Source: Bacteroidales bacterium UBA3663 (GTDB lineage: Bacteria > Bacteroidota > Bacteroidia > Bacteroidales > UBA3663). Taken from it: a stretch of DNA of 6,214 bases. Positions 6,107-6,214 of the stretch are shown here, in pieces. Below the pieces are notes generated by a model that searched no databases, was not told the origin of the DNA, and saw only the letters and a program-made list of their open reading frames with translations. The DNA lies in assembly GCA_002373755.1 (NCBI GenBank), contig DFJU01000134.1, positions 1 to 6,214 on the forward strand. The letters run 5' to 3'. A program made the position numbers and the translations under genes. Positions within the stretch are counted from its first letter, which is position 1; every line of letters begins with the position of its first letter.

Positions 6107-6177
6107 CACCGCTTTTCTGAAGGCAAATAAACAATTTACATTGTTTTCAAGTAATAACAATTTAAAAAATTACAAAG

Positions 6178-6214
6178 ATGACTAAAGTCGCTATTAACGG
6201 TTTCGGCCGTATCG
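6178..6214 (+). CDS. gap: Glyceraldehyde-3-phosphate dehydrogenase, N-terminus only
   Basis: The frame runs off the window edge after 12 codons. These read MTKVAINGFGRI, the signature start of type I glyceraldehyde-3-phosphate dehydrogenase: a beta strand leading into the GFGRI nucleotide-binding loop of the NAD(P) Rossmann fold. The enzyme catalyses the oxidative phosphorylation step of glycolysis in the cytosol. The catalytic cysteine and the residues that decide NAD or NADP preference are outside the window, so the exact paralogue cannot be named. It has its own likely promoter and an A-rich leader. Confidence 0.93.
   Translation, partial: MTKVAINGFGRI

Noticed and set aside
6010..6120. 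Small 36-codon open frame starting at ATG 6010 between queA and gap
   Set aside because: It runs through the gap promoter -7 box, has no recognisable domain and no start signal; it looks like untranslated DNA.

Overview
This window looks like chromosomal housekeeping DNA from a fairly GC-rich member of the Bacteroidota, probably Bacteroidales (a Prevotella-like genus would fit, but the sequence does not settle it). The reasons are: four or more matches to the Bacteroidota sigma factor promoter (TTTG, about 20 bp, TAnnTTTG), A-rich leaders without clear Shine-Dalgarno sequences, and protein sequences that read like Bacteroidales versions of conserved families. No mobile element, CRISPR array, phage gene or defence cassette is visible.

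Layout: the first 28 bases are the 5' part of a tRNA on the minus strand, with its own promoter. A divergent promoter then drives a rightward cluster: ygiQ (a radical SAM protein of unknown function), an exported alpha/beta hydrolase (esterase-like) whose start lies 131 bases inside the 3' end of ygiQ, and rlmH (23S rRNA pseudouridine-1915 methyltransferase), which overlaps the hydrolase by ATGA. After a 210-base gap with a promoter and inverted repeats comes a single gene for a NrtR-like protein, a Nudix domain joined to a winged-helix DNA-binding domain. It ends at a strong rho-independent terminator. Next is queA, of a long form, for the queuosine tRNA modification, with its own promoter. 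The window closes with the promoter, A-rich leader and first 12 codons of a glyceraldehyde-3-phosphate dehydrogenase gene.

The genes do not form one pathway. Two (rlmH, queA) modify translation RNAs; ygiQ and the hydrolase are of unknown role; the Nudix regulator may sense an ADP-ribose-like or sugar ligand and may control its own promoter. The points most worth a second look are the large ygiQ/hydrolase overlap, which may come from a frameshift at the end of ygiQ; the insertion inside the Nudix box; the inverted repeats around the Nudix gene promoter; and the expanded QueA. I see no convincing wholly new system here.
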